Assembly: GCF_041200025.1 (NCBI RefSeq)
Contig: NZ_CP165628.1
Location: 806,001 to 870,000 of the forward strand
DNA from: Rouxiella sp. WC2420
GTDB taxonomy: Bacteria > Pseudomonadota > Gammaproteobacteria > Enterobacterales > Enterobacteriaceae
Length of the DNA: 64,000 bases
Direction: 5' to 3'
The first letter of the stretch is position 1; every line of letters starts with the position of its first letter. The position numbers and the translations under genes were made by a program. Positions 18,358 through 27,543 of the stretch are shown here, one piece after another. The notes beneath the pieces are model-generated. The model was not told where the DNA came from and ran no database searches. It saw nothing but the letters and a program-made list of their open reading frames with translations.

Positions 18358-19221
18358 ATGCTGCCTGTTGAACGTCATCGCTTTATTACCGAAGTCCTAA
18401 GCCAGCGTGGTCGAGTGCTGGTGCAGGAAGTGGCCGCCATGTGCCAAATATCCATGGAAACCGCGCGCCGCGACCTGGCGTTGCTTGAAAAACATGGCGT
18501 GCTGTTACGCAGCCACGGCGGGGCGGTGTTTGTTAATCAGCAAGAAAGCGAAAAGCTGTATGTTGCCTCGCATATCGAGCAAATCGAACAGGGCGAGTCA
18601 TTTCGTGAACGTAGCAATCAGTCGGCAGACCAGAAGACCCGCATCGCCAAACGAGCGCTGTCGTTAATTAATCCGGGAGACTGCCTGTTGCTCGACAGCA
18701 GCTCGACCAGCTGGTTTTTGGCGCGTCAATTGCCGGATATTCAACTGGTGGTGCTGACCAACTCGCTGCATATCATCCAGACTCTGGCCGCCAAGGCCAA
18801 CGTGAAAACTATCGGACTGGGCGGAGAATATTCTGCGAAATATGAAGACTTTATCGGCGTACTGGCCGAGAAGATTTTAAAAGAGTTCGTGATTAACAAA
18901 CTGTTTTTCTCCTGTCATGGCATCAGTCATGAAGGCGGAATTCGCGAAAGCAACGAGCATCATGCGCGGCTTAAACAGCAAATGTTGCTGTCTTCAGAGC
19001 ACAAGATTTTGCTGGCCGACTCGAGCAAGTTTGGTCGCCGCTCTTTCGCTCGTATTTGCCACTACCGCGAGATAGATACGCTGATCACCGATTCGCTGGA
19101 AGACGACGAATTCCGTCAGGAACTGGCCTGGAGCAACGTCAACGTCATTGAGGTTGCGCCGGTCAGGAGTAAGCAAGTCAGCACCAAGATACACCGGGGA
19201 AATCCCACTACATCTGAATGA
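18358..19221 (+). CDS. DeoR-family sugar-operon regulator
   Basis: A 287-residue repressor. The N-terminal DeoR helix-turn-helix is seen in MLPVERHRFITEVLSQRG, VQEVAAMCQISMETARRDL and LEKHGVLLRSHGGAV; the C-terminal sugar-phosphate-sensing domain has LLLDSSSTSWFLA, VLTNSLHI, GGEYSAKYEDFIG, LADSSKFGR. The frame opens at 18322, but AAGGGG just before 18358 and the family start support the ATG there. It heads a same-strand rare-sugar operon (gap of 87 bases to the binding protein) and probably binds the TGACCG array upstream. Confidence 0.88.
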   Translation: MLPVERHRFITEVLSQRGRVLVQEVAAMCQISMETARRDLALLEKHGVLLRSHGGAVFVNQQESEKLYVASHIEQIEQGESFRERSNQSADQKTRIAKRALSLINPGDCLLLDSSSTSWFLARQLPDIQLVVLTNSLHIIQTLAAKANVKTIGLGGEYSAKYEDFIGVLAEKILKEFVINKLFFSCHGISHEGGIRESNEHHARLKQQMLLSSEHKILLADSSKFGRRSFARICHYREIDTLITDSLEDDEFRQELAWSNVNVIEVAPVRSKQVSTKIHRGNPTTSE

Positions 19222-19308
19222 CATCTTACCTATAAGTCACAACAACAATAACAGCCGTGGCGATCCACTGACTGCGGTAAAAAACTGACATTTTATGGAG
19301 TAAATAAC

Positions 19309-20292
19309 ATGAAAAAAACTGTCCTTGCCTGCCTGTTTGCCACGGCATGTCTGTCTCTGTCTGCCCACGCGGCCGACAAGATCCGCATGGGGGTAGTGGT
19401 TAAAGTCGGCGGAAATCCCTGGTTCAATGCGATGGAAGTCGGCATTAAGCAAGAAGCGGCGAAAGAGGGGATCGATGCCTGGCAGGTTGGCCCGACAGGT
19501 GCGGATCCAGCCTTGCAGGTTCGCGCGATTGAAGACCTGATTGCGCAGAAAGTCGACATTATCGGCGTGGTGCCCAACGACGCCAAAGTGCTGGAGCCAG
19601 TGCTGAAGCGCGCTCGCGATGCCGGAATCAAAGTCATTACCCACGAATCACCGGATCAGAAATACGCCAACTGGGATTTTGAAATGGTCGATGCACAGCA
19701 GCACGGCATCAACCATATGATTGCACTGGCGAAATGTATGAAAGAGACCGGCAGTTATGCAGTTTATGTCGGCAGTCTGACCGTGCCAGTCCACAAGACT
19801 TGGGCCGACGCAGCGGTGAAATACCAGCAGGAACATTATCCGAACATGCATCAGGTGGGTGACCGCTTTGGCGTTGCCGAATCTCTTGATGACACCATTC
19901 GTACCACCAATGATTTGATGTCTAAGTATCCAGATCTGAAGGGTATTTTGGCCATCGGTTCGCAAGGCCCCATCGGCGCAGGCCGCGCGGTGCTTAACCG
20001 CGGCAAGGCGGGCGATATTTGTGTATTCGGGCCGTTCAGCCCGGGTCAGGGGTCTTCACTGGTTAAAAGCGGCGCAATTACCGGCGGTTATATCTGGAAT
20101 CCGATGGTGGCAGGCGAAATCTTCGTGCGTATTGCAGGCATGATTTCCAAAGGCGAGAAAATCACTGACGGCATGGATATCGAGGGAATGGGCAAAGTGA
20201 AAGTCGATGAAACGACACACACTATTGTGGGCAACCGTACAGAAAGTCTCGACAAAGAAAACTTGCCGAAACTGGTCAAAATGGGGCTGTAA
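19309..20292 (+). CDS. Sugar ABC transporter periplasmic binding protein
   Basis: A 327-residue exported protein of the ribose/LsrB-type (Peripla_BP_4) family. The signal peptide ends at SAHAA (about residue 22). The mature start KIRMGVVVKVGGNPWFNAMEVGIKQ, followed by DLIAQKVDIIGVVPND and GIKVITHESPDQ, is typical of the simple-sugar and autoinducer-2 subgroup. Two bases separate it from the ATPase gene. Transcription with an AlsE-like epimerase and AlsK-like kinase points to a hexose such as allose or psicose, but the ligand cannot be read from sequence. Confidence 0.88.
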   Translation: MKKTVLACLFATACLSLSAHAADKIRMGVVVKVGGNPWFNAMEVGIKQEAAKEGIDAWQVGPTGADPALQVRAIEDLIAQKVDIIGVVPNDAKVLEPVLKRARDAGIKVITHESPDQKYANWDFEMVDAQQHGINHMIALAKCMKETGSYAVYVGSLTVPVHKTWADAAVKYQQEHYPNMHQVGDRFGVAESLDDTIRTTNDLMSKYPDLKGILAIGSQGPIGAGRAVLNRGKAGDICVFGPFSPGQGSSLVKSGAITGGYIWNPMVAGEIFVRIAGMISKGEKITDGMDIEGMGKVKVDETTHTIVGNRTESLDKENLPKLVKMGL

Positions 20293-20294
20293 TT

Positions 20295-21830
20295 ATGGCG
20301 ATCTCCGAGATTATCCAGCATGACACCACCGACGTTGCAGGCGTGAAGCCGTTAATCGACGTCAAGGATCTTTCCGTGACCTTCGGCGGACAGCGCGCGC
20401 TGAACAATATTTCTTTGCGGCTGATGCCGGGCGAAGTGCACTGCCTGGCCGGAACCAACGGCTGCGGTAAGAGCACGCTTATCAAGGTTATCTCGGGGGT
20501 CTATCAGCCAGATAACGGCTGCACAATTACATTGGGCGATCGTTCATTTAATCGCTTAACGCCGGATCAGGCGCGTAGTTTCGGCATACAGGTGATCTAT
20601 CAGGATCTGTCGCTGTTTCCGAATCTGACCGTGGCAGAAAACATCGCTTTCGAACACAACCTGCACGGCCTGCTCGGCTGGTATCGACCGGGCCGTCTGC
20701 GCCAAACCGCGCAGCGAATTCTTGAAGAGCTGAATTTCACTCTCAATCTTGACAGCAAAGTCTCTTCACTGCCGATTGCCCAGCGTCAGCAGGTGGCAAT
20801 TTGTCGTGCGCTGGTGGCGGATGCGCGTCTGGTGATTATGGACGAACCGACCGCATCGTTGACTCGCACCGAGGTCAATCAGCTGTTGCGAACCGTGCAT
20901 TACTTGAAAAATAAGGGTATCAGCGTGGTGTTCGTCAGTCACCGCCTGGATGAGGTGTTGGAGATTTCCGACAGTGTCACGGTTATTCGCGACGGGCAAA
21001 AGGTCGGCACTTTCCCGGCCGCCGAAGTCAGTAGCGAACGGCTGACCGAGCTGATGACCGGCCTCAAGCTAAATTATGCCTTGAAAGCTGCTAACCAGCA
21101 CGACGAGCGAATCATGCTCGAGCTGGATAACCTCAGCCGGGCCGGACAGTATCACAACGTTAATCTCAAACTGTATCAGGGTGAAGTTCTGGGCCTTTGT
21201 GGTTTGTTGGGATCCGGGCGAACCGAGCTGGCGCTGAGCCTGTTTGGTATGACTAAACCTGATAGCGGCAAAATCTATCTCGACAGCAAGCCGGTGCGTT
21301 TTCGCGGCCATGAAGACGCGATCAAATCCGGTATCGGCTATGTCTCGGAAGATCGCCTGACGCTGGGTCTGGTGCAGCAGCAATCAGTGGGAGACAACAC
21401 GGTGCTGGCGATCATGGACCAGTTGCGCAGCCGTTTTCACCTGATCGACGAGTATCGCAAAAACAAGATCGTCTACCAGTGGATCGAAAAACTTGGCGTC
21501 AAAGTCGCGGATCCGAATCAGGCGATCTCGACGCTTTCCGGCGGTAATCAGCAAAAGATCGTACTTGCCAAGTGGGTCCTGACACAGCCGAAGATCCTGA
21601 TCCTCGACTCGCCAACCGTGGGCGTAGACGTCGGCGCGAAAGCCAGTATTTACCAACTTATCCACCAACTGGCAGCAGAGGGGATCTCAATCTTGCTTAT
21701 CTCTGATGAGGTTCCTGAAGTGTATTTCAACTGCGATCGGGTGCTGCACTTTAGCGAAGGCACCGTGCTCGGCGAATATTTCCCTCGCGGGATAACTCAG
21801 CAGCAGCTTGCGGAGGCGGTCAATGCTTAG
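20295..21830 (+). CDS. Sugar ABC transporter ATP-binding protein (two-domain)
   Basis: A 511-residue RbsA/MglA/AlsA-type ATPase with two tandem nucleotide-binding domains. The first has Walker A GTNGCGKST (about residues 53-61) and Walker B VIMDEPTAS. The second has the usual degenerate Walker A GLLGSGRTE and signature LSGGNQQK, but Walker B reads ILDSPTVGVD: Ser439 replaces the catalytic Glu. The second ATP site is therefore probably weak or inactive. Its end overlaps the next permease gene by eight bases. Confidence 0.9.
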   Translation: MAISEIIQHDTTDVAGVKPLIDVKDLSVTFGGQRALNNISLRLMPGEVHCLAGTNGCGKSTLIKVISGVYQPDNGCTITLGDRSFNRLTPDQARSFGIQVIYQDLSLFPNLTVAENIAFEHNLHGLLGWYRPGRLRQTAQRILEELNFTLNLDSKVSSLPIAQRQQVAICRALVADARLVIMDEPTASLTRTEVNQLLRTVHYLKNKGISVVFVSHRLDEVLEISDSVTVIRDGQKVGTFPAAEVSSERLTELMTGLKLNYALKAANQHDERIMLELDNLSRAGQYHNVNLKLYQGEVLGLCGLLGSGRTELALSLFGMTKPDSGKIYLDSKPVRFRGHEDAIKSGIGYVSEDRLTLGLVQQQSVGDNTVLAIMDQLRSRFHLIDEYRKNKIVYQWIEKLGVKVADPNQAISTLSGGNQQKIVLAKWVLTQPKILILDSPTVGVDVGAKASIYQLIHQLAAEGISILLISDEVPEVYFNCDRVLHFSEGTVLGEYFPRGITQQQLAEAVNA

Positions 21831-22812
21831 CCTTAATCGATTCAAACCCTCTACCAACGAAGGCTATCTGGCCTGGGTGCTGGTGGTATTAATCATCATT
21901 TTCTCTTTATCTACCAGCCAGTTTCTTACCCTGCGCAACTTGCTGGATCTCAGCGAAAGTTACGCAGTCAGCGGCATTTTCGCATTGGGACTGTTTGTCG
22001 TGCTGGTGACCGGCGGGATTGATATTTCCTTCGCCGCCGTGGCTTCGGTGGTGCAGTACATTATTGCGACACTGGCAATAAGCTATGGGATGAGCAATCC
22101 AGCGGGCAGCATCGTGCTGGCCATCGCCATCGGCACCACGCTGGGAATGGTGAATGCGGTGCTGATTTACTGCCTGCGTATCGTATCGATCATTGTGACC
22201 ATCAGTATGCAGTCGTTTTTGTTCGGGATGCTGATGTGGCTGACCAAGGGCACTAGCCTGTATGACCTGCCCGACTGGCTGATTACGCCGCTGAAAATCC
22301 TGCCATTTAGCGTAGGGACTCAAAGTTACCAGATAGGATTGCCGCTGGTGGTGATGTTGGCGGTCGCGGCGCTGACCTGGGTTCTGCTTAACAAAACGCA
22401 CCTTGGACGCCAACTGTTTGCGGTTGGCGGAGATCAGGAATCAGCGCGCCGTATCGGTATTCGCGTTGGCCTGCTGCACCTGTTTGCCTACGGCTATCTT
22501 GGCGCGATGGCGGCCATCGGCGGGCTGGTTCAGGTTTATCGCGTTGGTGAAGTGGTGCCAAACGCGCTGGTCGGCGGCGAGCTAGACGTGCTTGCGGCCG
22601 CAGTGCTCGGCGGAGCCAGTCTCAACGGCGGCAAAGGTAGCGTAGTCGGGACACTCATGGGCGTGTTCCTGATTGGCATCCTGAAAAACGGACTCAACCT
22701 GATCGGCGTATCCAATTACTTTATGAACGTGGTCATCGGCGTCGTGATTGTGGTGGCTATCACCGTTACGCACTACAAAAAACGCAAAGAAACCGACGTT
22801 GGTTTTGCCTGA
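21823..22812 (+). CDS. Sugar ABC transporter permease 1 (RbsC/LsrC type)
   Basis: A 329-residue inner-membrane permease of the BPD_transp_2 family: GIFALGLFVVLVTGGIDISF near the N-terminus and LGGASLNGGKGSVVGTLMGVF towards the C-terminus are the family signatures. The frame opens at 21808, but ATG 21823 with GGAGG upstream gives a normal N-terminus and overlaps the end of the ATPase gene. It is followed 18 bases later by a second permease, suggesting a heterodimer as in Lsr or rhamnose systems. Confidence 0.88.
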   Translation: MLSLNRFKPSTNEGYLAWVLVVLIIIFSLSTSQFLTLRNLLDLSESYAVSGIFALGLFVVLVTGGIDISFAAVASVVQYIIATLAISYGMSNPAGSIVLAIAIGTTLGMVNAVLIYCLRIVSIIVTISMQSFLFGMLMWLTKGTSLYDLPDWLITPLKILPFSVGTQSYQIGLPLVVMLAVAALTWVLLNKTHLGRQLFAVGGDQESARRIGIRVGLLHLFAYGYLGAMAAIGGLVQVYRVGEVVPNALVGGELDVLAAAVLGGASLNGGKGSVVGTLMGVFLIGILKNGLNLIGVSNYFMNVVIGVVIVVAITVTHYKKRKETDVGFA

Positions 22813-22830
22813 TTTCCAAGGAGTGCAACC

Positions 22831-23913
22831 ATGTTTGCCAAATCTAAAAGTTTGAATATGAAACAAAAAACCGACGGCAATCTGCCACAGATCCCGCGCT
22901 TCAGAATGGACCCGACCAATATGGGGCTGTCGCTGCTGCTGGTTCTGGTGGTCATTGGTTTCAGTATTGCCATGCCGGGACGTTTCTTCAGCGACGCCAC
23001 TTTTATGAGCGTGGCGTTTCAACTGCCTGAGCTGGGCCTGTTAACGCTGGCGATGTTTATTCCGATCCTCAGCGGCGGTCTGAATTTATGCATTATCGCT
23101 ACCGCCAACCTGACCAGTCTGCTGATGGCCTGGGTATTTATGACCTATCTGCCGCCGGATGCCAGCATGCTGATGCAGGCAGTGTGGCTGACCATTGCAC
23201 TGGTTGGAGCAATGATTCTGGCACTGGCGATTGGCATTTTGACCGGCGCGCTGGTGGCATATATCGGCGCACACCCAATTCTGGTGACGCTGGCTACCAT
23301 GACCATGGTTAACGGCATCGGGATTTACCTGTCTCGCGGCGCGGCGCTGAGTGGTATGCCAGACATCGTGCGTTTTATCGGTGCCGAAACCGTGCTGGGC
23401 ATCCCGTTCCCACTGATTGTGTTTCTCGCCACTGCGGTGCTGATTTCAGTGTTCCTCGAACGCACCCGCCTCGGTAAATATATTTATATGAGCGGCAGCA
23501 ATATCAACGCTACTCACTTTAGTGGAGTGAACACTCACCGCGTATTGATCGCCATTTATGTGTTGTCGAGCATGCTGTGCGTGATTGCCGGATTGATCAT
23601 GATGGCTCGTTTTAACTCGGCTCGAATGGGCTACGGCGACTCATATCTCCTGCTTACCGTGTTGGCGATCATTCTTGGCGGCACCGACCCGTTTGGCGGC
23701 TTCGGTAAAGTCAGTGGTGTGGTGCTGTCACTGATTGTTTTGCAGGTCATTGCCACTGGTTTAAATCTATTAAACGTCAGCCCGCATTTTAGCCTGGCGA
23801 TGTGGGGCGCGGTGCTGATTGTGGTTTTGGCCGTGAAATTCTTCCGCACCCGCTATTTGCAACGTCGGGCCAGTCGCCGCAGTGCTGCAAAAGCGCGAGC
23901 AAGCTTACTTTAA
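22831..23913 (+). CDS. Sugar ABC transporter permease 2 (RbsC/LsrD type)
   Basis: A 360-residue membrane protein, paralogous to the preceding permease. After a hydrophilic, Lys-rich N-terminus of about 30 residues come MFIPILSGGLNLCIIATANL and ILGGTDPFGGFGKVSGVVLS, the BPD_transp_2 motifs. The C-terminal tail is strongly basic (RTRYLQRRASRRSAAKARA). AAGGAG precedes the ATG. It likely pairs with permease 1. Confidence 0.87.
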   Translation: MFAKSKSLNMKQKTDGNLPQIPRFRMDPTNMGLSLLLVLVVIGFSIAMPGRFFSDATFMSVAFQLPELGLLTLAMFIPILSGGLNLCIIATANLTSLLMAWVFMTYLPPDASMLMQAVWLTIALVGAMILALAIGILTGALVAYIGAHPILVTLATMTMVNGIGIYLSRGAALSGMPDIVRFIGAETVLGIPFPLIVFLATAVLISVFLERTRLGKYIYMSGSNINATHFSGVNTHRVLIAIYVLSSMLCVIAGLIMMARFNSARMGYGDSYLLLTVLAIILGGTDPFGGFGKVSGVVLSLIVLQVIATGLNLLNVSPHFSLAMWGAVLIVVLAVKFFRTRYLQRRASRRSAAKARASLL

Positions 23914-23971
23914 ATCGAAATTACCGACATTTAACCTGTATATCGGCCTCTGGGGCCTTTAGGAAAACGCC

Positions 23972-24652
23972 ATGGAATATAAAATTTCACCTTCGTTAAT
24001 GTGCATGAGCCTGTTTGATATTAAAGAACAATTATCGGTGCTCAACCGCCGCGCTGACATGTTGCATATCGACATTATGGACGGGCATTACGTGAAAAAT
24101 ATCACACTGTCGCCGTTCTTTATCGAGCAGATCCGCCCGCACACTCAGCTGGTGCTTGATGTTCATATGATGGTGGAAAACCCGACCGATTTCATCGAAG
24201 CGATCGCCAAGGCCGGTGCCGATTTTATCTGTCCGCATGCTGAAACGATCAATCGCGATGCGTTTAGGGTGATCAACCAGATCCGATCGTTTGGCAAGAA
24301 AGTCGGCATCGTGCTTAACCCGGCGACGCCCGTAGAATTCATTCAGCACTACATTCACCTGCTGGATAAAATTACCATCATGACTGTCGATCCTGGCTAT
24401 GCCGGGCAGCCATTTATCCCGGAAATGCTTAATAAAGTCAGCCAGCTGCGTGATCTAAAAAACAAACACGGCTACAAATACCTGATCGAAATTGATGGAT
24501 CCTGCAACGAGCGCACTTATCAGGATCTGATGGGCGCAGGCGCAGAGGTATTAATCGTGGGCACTTCTGGCCTGTTTAATCTGGATAAAGATCTGGATAA
24601 AGCCTGGGACAAAATGCTCGATCAGATGCGTCTGGCACGTCAGGCAGCCTAA
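23972..24652 (+). CDS. AlsE-like ribulose-/allulose-6-phosphate 3-epimerase
   Basis: A 226-residue TIM-barrel epimerase of the RPE family. HIDIMDGHYVKNITLSPFF, VHMMVENPTDFI, MTVDPGYAGQPFIPEML and VDGS-like EIDGSCNERTYQ carry the metal and phosphate sites. Wording is closer to E. coli AlsE (D-allulose-6-phosphate 3-epimerase) than to Rpe; for example it keeps KISPSLMCM and IVGTSGLFN. With the AlsK-like kinase next door this supports a ketohexose-6-phosphate step that yields fructose 6-phosphate. Exact substrate is inference. Confidence 0.85.
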   Translation: MEYKISPSLMCMSLFDIKEQLSVLNRRADMLHIDIMDGHYVKNITLSPFFIEQIRPHTQLVLDVHMMVENPTDFIEAIAKAGADFICPHAETINRDAFRVINQIRSFGKKVGIVLNPATPVEFIQHYIHLLDKITIMTVDPGYAGQPFIPEMLNKVSQLRDLKNKHGYKYLIEIDGSCNERTYQDLMGAGAEVLIVGTSGLFNLDKDLDKAWDKMLDQMRLARQAA

Positions 24653-24667
24653 GGGCAGGAGAGCCGT

Positions 24668-25636
24668 ATGCAGCATTTTCTCGGCGTAGATATTGGCGGC
24701 ACCAACACGCGTTTGATGTTGATGGATGAGAATCAGAATTTTCAAGGATATCAAAAGGTCGCGACGCAGTCCTGGGCTGGACTCAGCGATCCTTTAAACG
24801 GACTTCAACAGCTTATCAGTGACTATTTGCATCAGGTTGGGAAAACGCTGCAGGTCGCCAGGATTATGCTCGGTCTGCCGGGGATCCTTTCGCGCGACCG
24901 GCAGACTGTGCTGTCGCTGCCGTTTATTCCGTCGCTGGATGACCAGCCGGTTGCGGTGTTGCTCAGCGATCGTCTGGGGCTACCGGTAGTGATGGATAAA
25001 GACGTTAACCATTTGATGTGGTGGGATTTAACCCGTCTTCCCCAGCTTCCTGATGTGGCAGTAGGTTTGTATCTCGGGACCGGAATGGGCAACAGTCTGT
25101 GGTTGAACAGGGACTTTTATCACGGTGCGCACGGCGCAGCAGGAGAGTTGGGTCACATTCCTCTGGCTGGAAATCCGGCATTTTGTCCCTGTGGCAAAAC
25201 CGGCTGCGTCGAGACTCTGACTTCGGGTAATTGGCTGGCCGGCTGGAAAAGACAGCATGCTGCCAATACAGCCTTTGAACAGGTGTTTGCTATCTACGGC
25301 GAGCATCCGGATCTGTTGGAGTTTGTGGAGCGACTGGGGCGGACGATTGCTACCGAGATGAACATTCTCGATCCGCAAATTCTGATCCTCGGTGGCGGCG
25401 TATTGTCGATGGCCGGATTCCCGCTGACGCGGCTGGAGCAGCAGATCCGTAGCCATCTGCGTGGCCCGCAACCGGCCAACGGCCTGAAGATTGTGCTCAG
25501 TGGTGTGACTGACGAGACCGGCTGTCGTGGAGCCTGTCTGGCGGCGCAGCGAGATTTTCATCGTTTTGAGCCCACCGATCAGCGTGGTGAACCATTGGGT
25601 TCCGGCATAGAAATGCCCGTAAGGAGAAAGGCATGA
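24668..25636 (+). CDS. AlsK-like ROK-family sugar kinase
   Basis: A 322-residue ROK kinase. The phosphate-binding DIGGTNTRLML is at residues 8-18; YLGTGMGNSLWLN, GAHGAAGELGHIPL and the zinc-binding CPCGKTGCVET follow, then ILGGGVLSMAGFPL. Organisation and wording resemble E. coli AlsK (D-allose kinase). It is 15 bases from the epimerase and overlaps the next kinase by four bases (ATGA). Probably phosphorylates the imported hexose at C6. Confidence 0.85.
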   Translation: MQHFLGVDIGGTNTRLMLMDENQNFQGYQKVATQSWAGLSDPLNGLQQLISDYLHQVGKTLQVARIMLGLPGILSRDRQTVLSLPFIPSLDDQPVAVLLSDRLGLPVVMDKDVNHLMWWDLTRLPQLPDVAVGLYLGTGMGNSLWLNRDFYHGAHGAAGELGHIPLAGNPAFCPCGKTGCVETLTSGNWLAGWKRQHAANTAFEQVFAIYGEHPDLLEFVERLGRTIATEMNILDPQILILGGGVLSMAGFPLTRLEQQIRSHLRGPQPANGLKIVLSGVTDETGCRGACLAAQRDFHRFEPTDQRGEPLGSGIEMPVRRKA

Positions 25637-26577
25637 AAAAAGGCAAAGTCTGCGTTCTTGGCTCATTTAATCTGGATATCGTGGCGGGAATGTCGCGTTT
25701 CCCGCAACCGGGCGAATCATTGATAGCTCATAACAGCATGATGGGCGCGGGGGGCAAGGGGGCGAACCAGGCCGTCGCCGCGCTGCGCGCCGGAGCTCGG
25801 GTGCATTACATCGGCAAGGTAGGGCGCGACGATTTCGGTACCTTTGCCCGTCGCCACCTTGATAGCGCAGGATTTGACGCGGTAACGCTGTTTTCTACCG
25901 GTGATTTTCCAACGGGTAATGCTTTGATTTACGTCGCAGGGGTCGATGCGGAAAACATGATCGCTGTCGATCCGGGGGCCAATCTGACTTTCACGCAAGA
26001 AGAGATCGAGTCTTGTCGTCCGGCGATTGCCGCCGCCGATATCCTGCTGACTCAGCTGGAAAACAACCTTCCAGCGATCGAGAAAGTCATTGGTATCGCC
26101 AAAGAGGCGGGGACTTATATTATTCTCAATCCTGCTCCTTTCCAGCCGGTATCCGATGCGCTATTGGGGCAGGTCGATTTGCTGACCCCCAACGCCACCG
26201 AGTGTTCGCTGCTGACCGGAGTCCAGGTTCACGATTTGCCTTCTGCCCGGCTGGCGGCGCAGCTTTTACATGGCAAAGGTATTAATGCGCTGATCATTAC
26301 TTTGGGCACGCAGGGCGCGCTGTTGTCGGTGGCGGGTGAAACACAGCTGGTTGCCGCATTCCCGGCAGTACCCAAAGATACCACCGGCGCAGGTGACGCC
26401 TTTAACGGCGCATTGGCGGCCCAGCTTTCTAGCGGTGTAGCGCTGGCTGAGGCGGCAACTTTTGCCTCGGCTTATGCTTCGGTGTGTGTTGAAAGGGCTG
26501 GCGCGGCATCATCGATGCCAACTTATGAAGAAGCCCTGGAGCGTCAAAACAGCGCGCAACCGCTGCTTGTTCAATAA
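25633..26577 (+). CDS. PfkB-family (ribokinase-like) carbohydrate kinase
   Basis: A 314-residue kinase. The substrate-binding GGKGANQAVAALRAGA is near residue 38, and the C-terminal signature DTTGAGDAFNGALAAQL carries the catalytic Asp and anion hole. Wording is close to RbsK (GKVGRDDFG, NPAPFQPV, LTPNATECSLLTG). It is the last gene of the operon, overlapping the ROK kinase by four bases; having both a ROK and a PfkB kinase in one operon is more than E. coli als has, so a second sugar or a second phosphorylation step is possible. Confidence 0.87.
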   Translation: MKKGKVCVLGSFNLDIVAGMSRFPQPGESLIAHNSMMGAGGKGANQAVAALRAGARVHYIGKVGRDDFGTFARRHLDSAGFDAVTLFSTGDFPTGNALIYVAGVDAENMIAVDPGANLTFTQEEIESCRPAIAAADILLTQLENNLPAIEKVIGIAKEAGTYIILNPAPFQPVSDALLGQVDLLTPNATECSLLTGVQVHDLPSARLAAQLLHGKGINALIITLGTQGALLSVAGETQLVAAFPAVPKDTTGAGDAFNGALAAQLSSGVALAEAATFASAYASVCVERAGAASSMPTYEEALERQNSAQPLLVQ

Positions 26578-26603
26578 CATTTAGGTAGTAAATAATCACC
26601 AGA

Positions 26604-26621
26604 ATGACATTTTACTGAAAT
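26604..26621 (+). promoter_or_regulatory. Weak Pho-box-like sequence before the ugp-type operon
   Basis: ATGACAT-TTTA-CTGAAAT has the 7-4-7 layout of a PhoB box (CTGTCAT-A/T-rich-CTGTCAC) with about 5 of 7 and 5 of 7 positions in agreement. It lies 50 bases before the first permease gene of a glycerophosphodiester-type transporter, which is phosphate-regulated in E. coli (ugp). A partial match only. Confidence 0.35.
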
Positions 26622-26670
26622 ACAGAAGGACTAGGGTAAGCATCCTATCAAGACCCGCTGGAAATTAGCG

Positions 26671-27543
26671 ATGCGACACAAGATTTTCCCTTATCTGATT
26701 TTACTGCCGACACTAGTCTTTCTGTTAGCTTTTACCTACTTCCCGCTGCTGCAGTCAGCGATGGACAGCCTGTTCGACAGCCGCATGGCGAGCGACAATC
26801 CGCCGTTTGTCGGTCTGCAAAACTATCAACGCCTGTTTGCGGATGGCGTCTTTTGGCGCGCGCTGCTCAACAATATCGCCTATATCCTGATGACAGTGAT
26901 CCCCGGTATCGTGCTGGCCTTGCTGCTGGCGGTGGCACTGTGGGAAAACACCGGCCTGAATCGCTGGCTGCGCACTGCTTTTTTCTTCCCAATGATTATT
27001 CCGCTGGTCAGTGCCGCGACACTTTGGCTGTTTATCTTTATGCCCGGCATGGGGTTGCTTGACTATTATCTCGCCAAATTTTTCGGTCCGCAAAACAATA
27101 ACTATCTCGGCATGAGCAATAGCGCGCTGATTGCGTTGAGCGTAATCGGCGTGTGGAAATTTGCCGGTTATTACATGCTGTTTTTCCTCGCCGGATTACA
27201 GTCAATTCCTGCTTCAGCCCGCGAAGCCGCGCTGATGGAAGGCGCAACGCGCACGCAGGTTTTCTTCTATATCACTCTGCCACTGCTGCGGCCAACCCTC
27301 AGTTTTGTAATTACTATCGCGCTTATCTATTCGATAACTCAAATTGACCACGTTGCGGTAATGACTCAGGGCGGTCCGAATAACGCCACCACCGTGCTGC
27401 TCTATTACATTCAAAGCCTTGCAAATGACACCCACGATTTAGGCAAAGCATCTGCCGCCACCTTTATCACCCTGCTGCTGCTGTTTGCTTTCTCCGTTCT
27501 CAATTTGCGCGTTCTGGAAAGAGGAGCCCACCATGAGCGTTGA
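26671..27543 (+). CDS. Ugp/Mal-type ABC transporter permease (UgpA-like)
   Basis: A 290-residue inner-membrane permease of the BPD_transp_1 family; the inner-membrane loop EAALMEGATRTQVFFYITLPLLRP is the EAA motif that docks the ATPase. FPLLQSAMDSLFD and WENTGLNRWLRTAFFFPMIIP are typical of the MalF/UgpA side. The ribosome-binding site is weak. It overlaps the next permease by 11 bases. Context with gpdQ argues for glycerol-3-phosphate or glycerophosphodiester uptake. Confidence 0.87.
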   Translation: MRHKIFPYLILLPTLVFLLAFTYFPLLQSAMDSLFDSRMASDNPPFVGLQNYQRLFADGVFWRALLNNIAYILMTVIPGIVLALLLAVALWENTGLNRWLRTAFFFPMIIPLVSAATLWLFIFMPGMGLLDYYLAKFFGPQNNNYLGMSNSALIALSVIGVWKFAGYYMLFFLAGLQSIPASAREAALMEGATRTQVFFYITLPLLRPTLSFVITIALIYSITQIDHVAVMTQGGPNNATTVLLYYIQSLANDTHDLGKASAATFITLLLLFAFSVLNLRVLERGAHHER

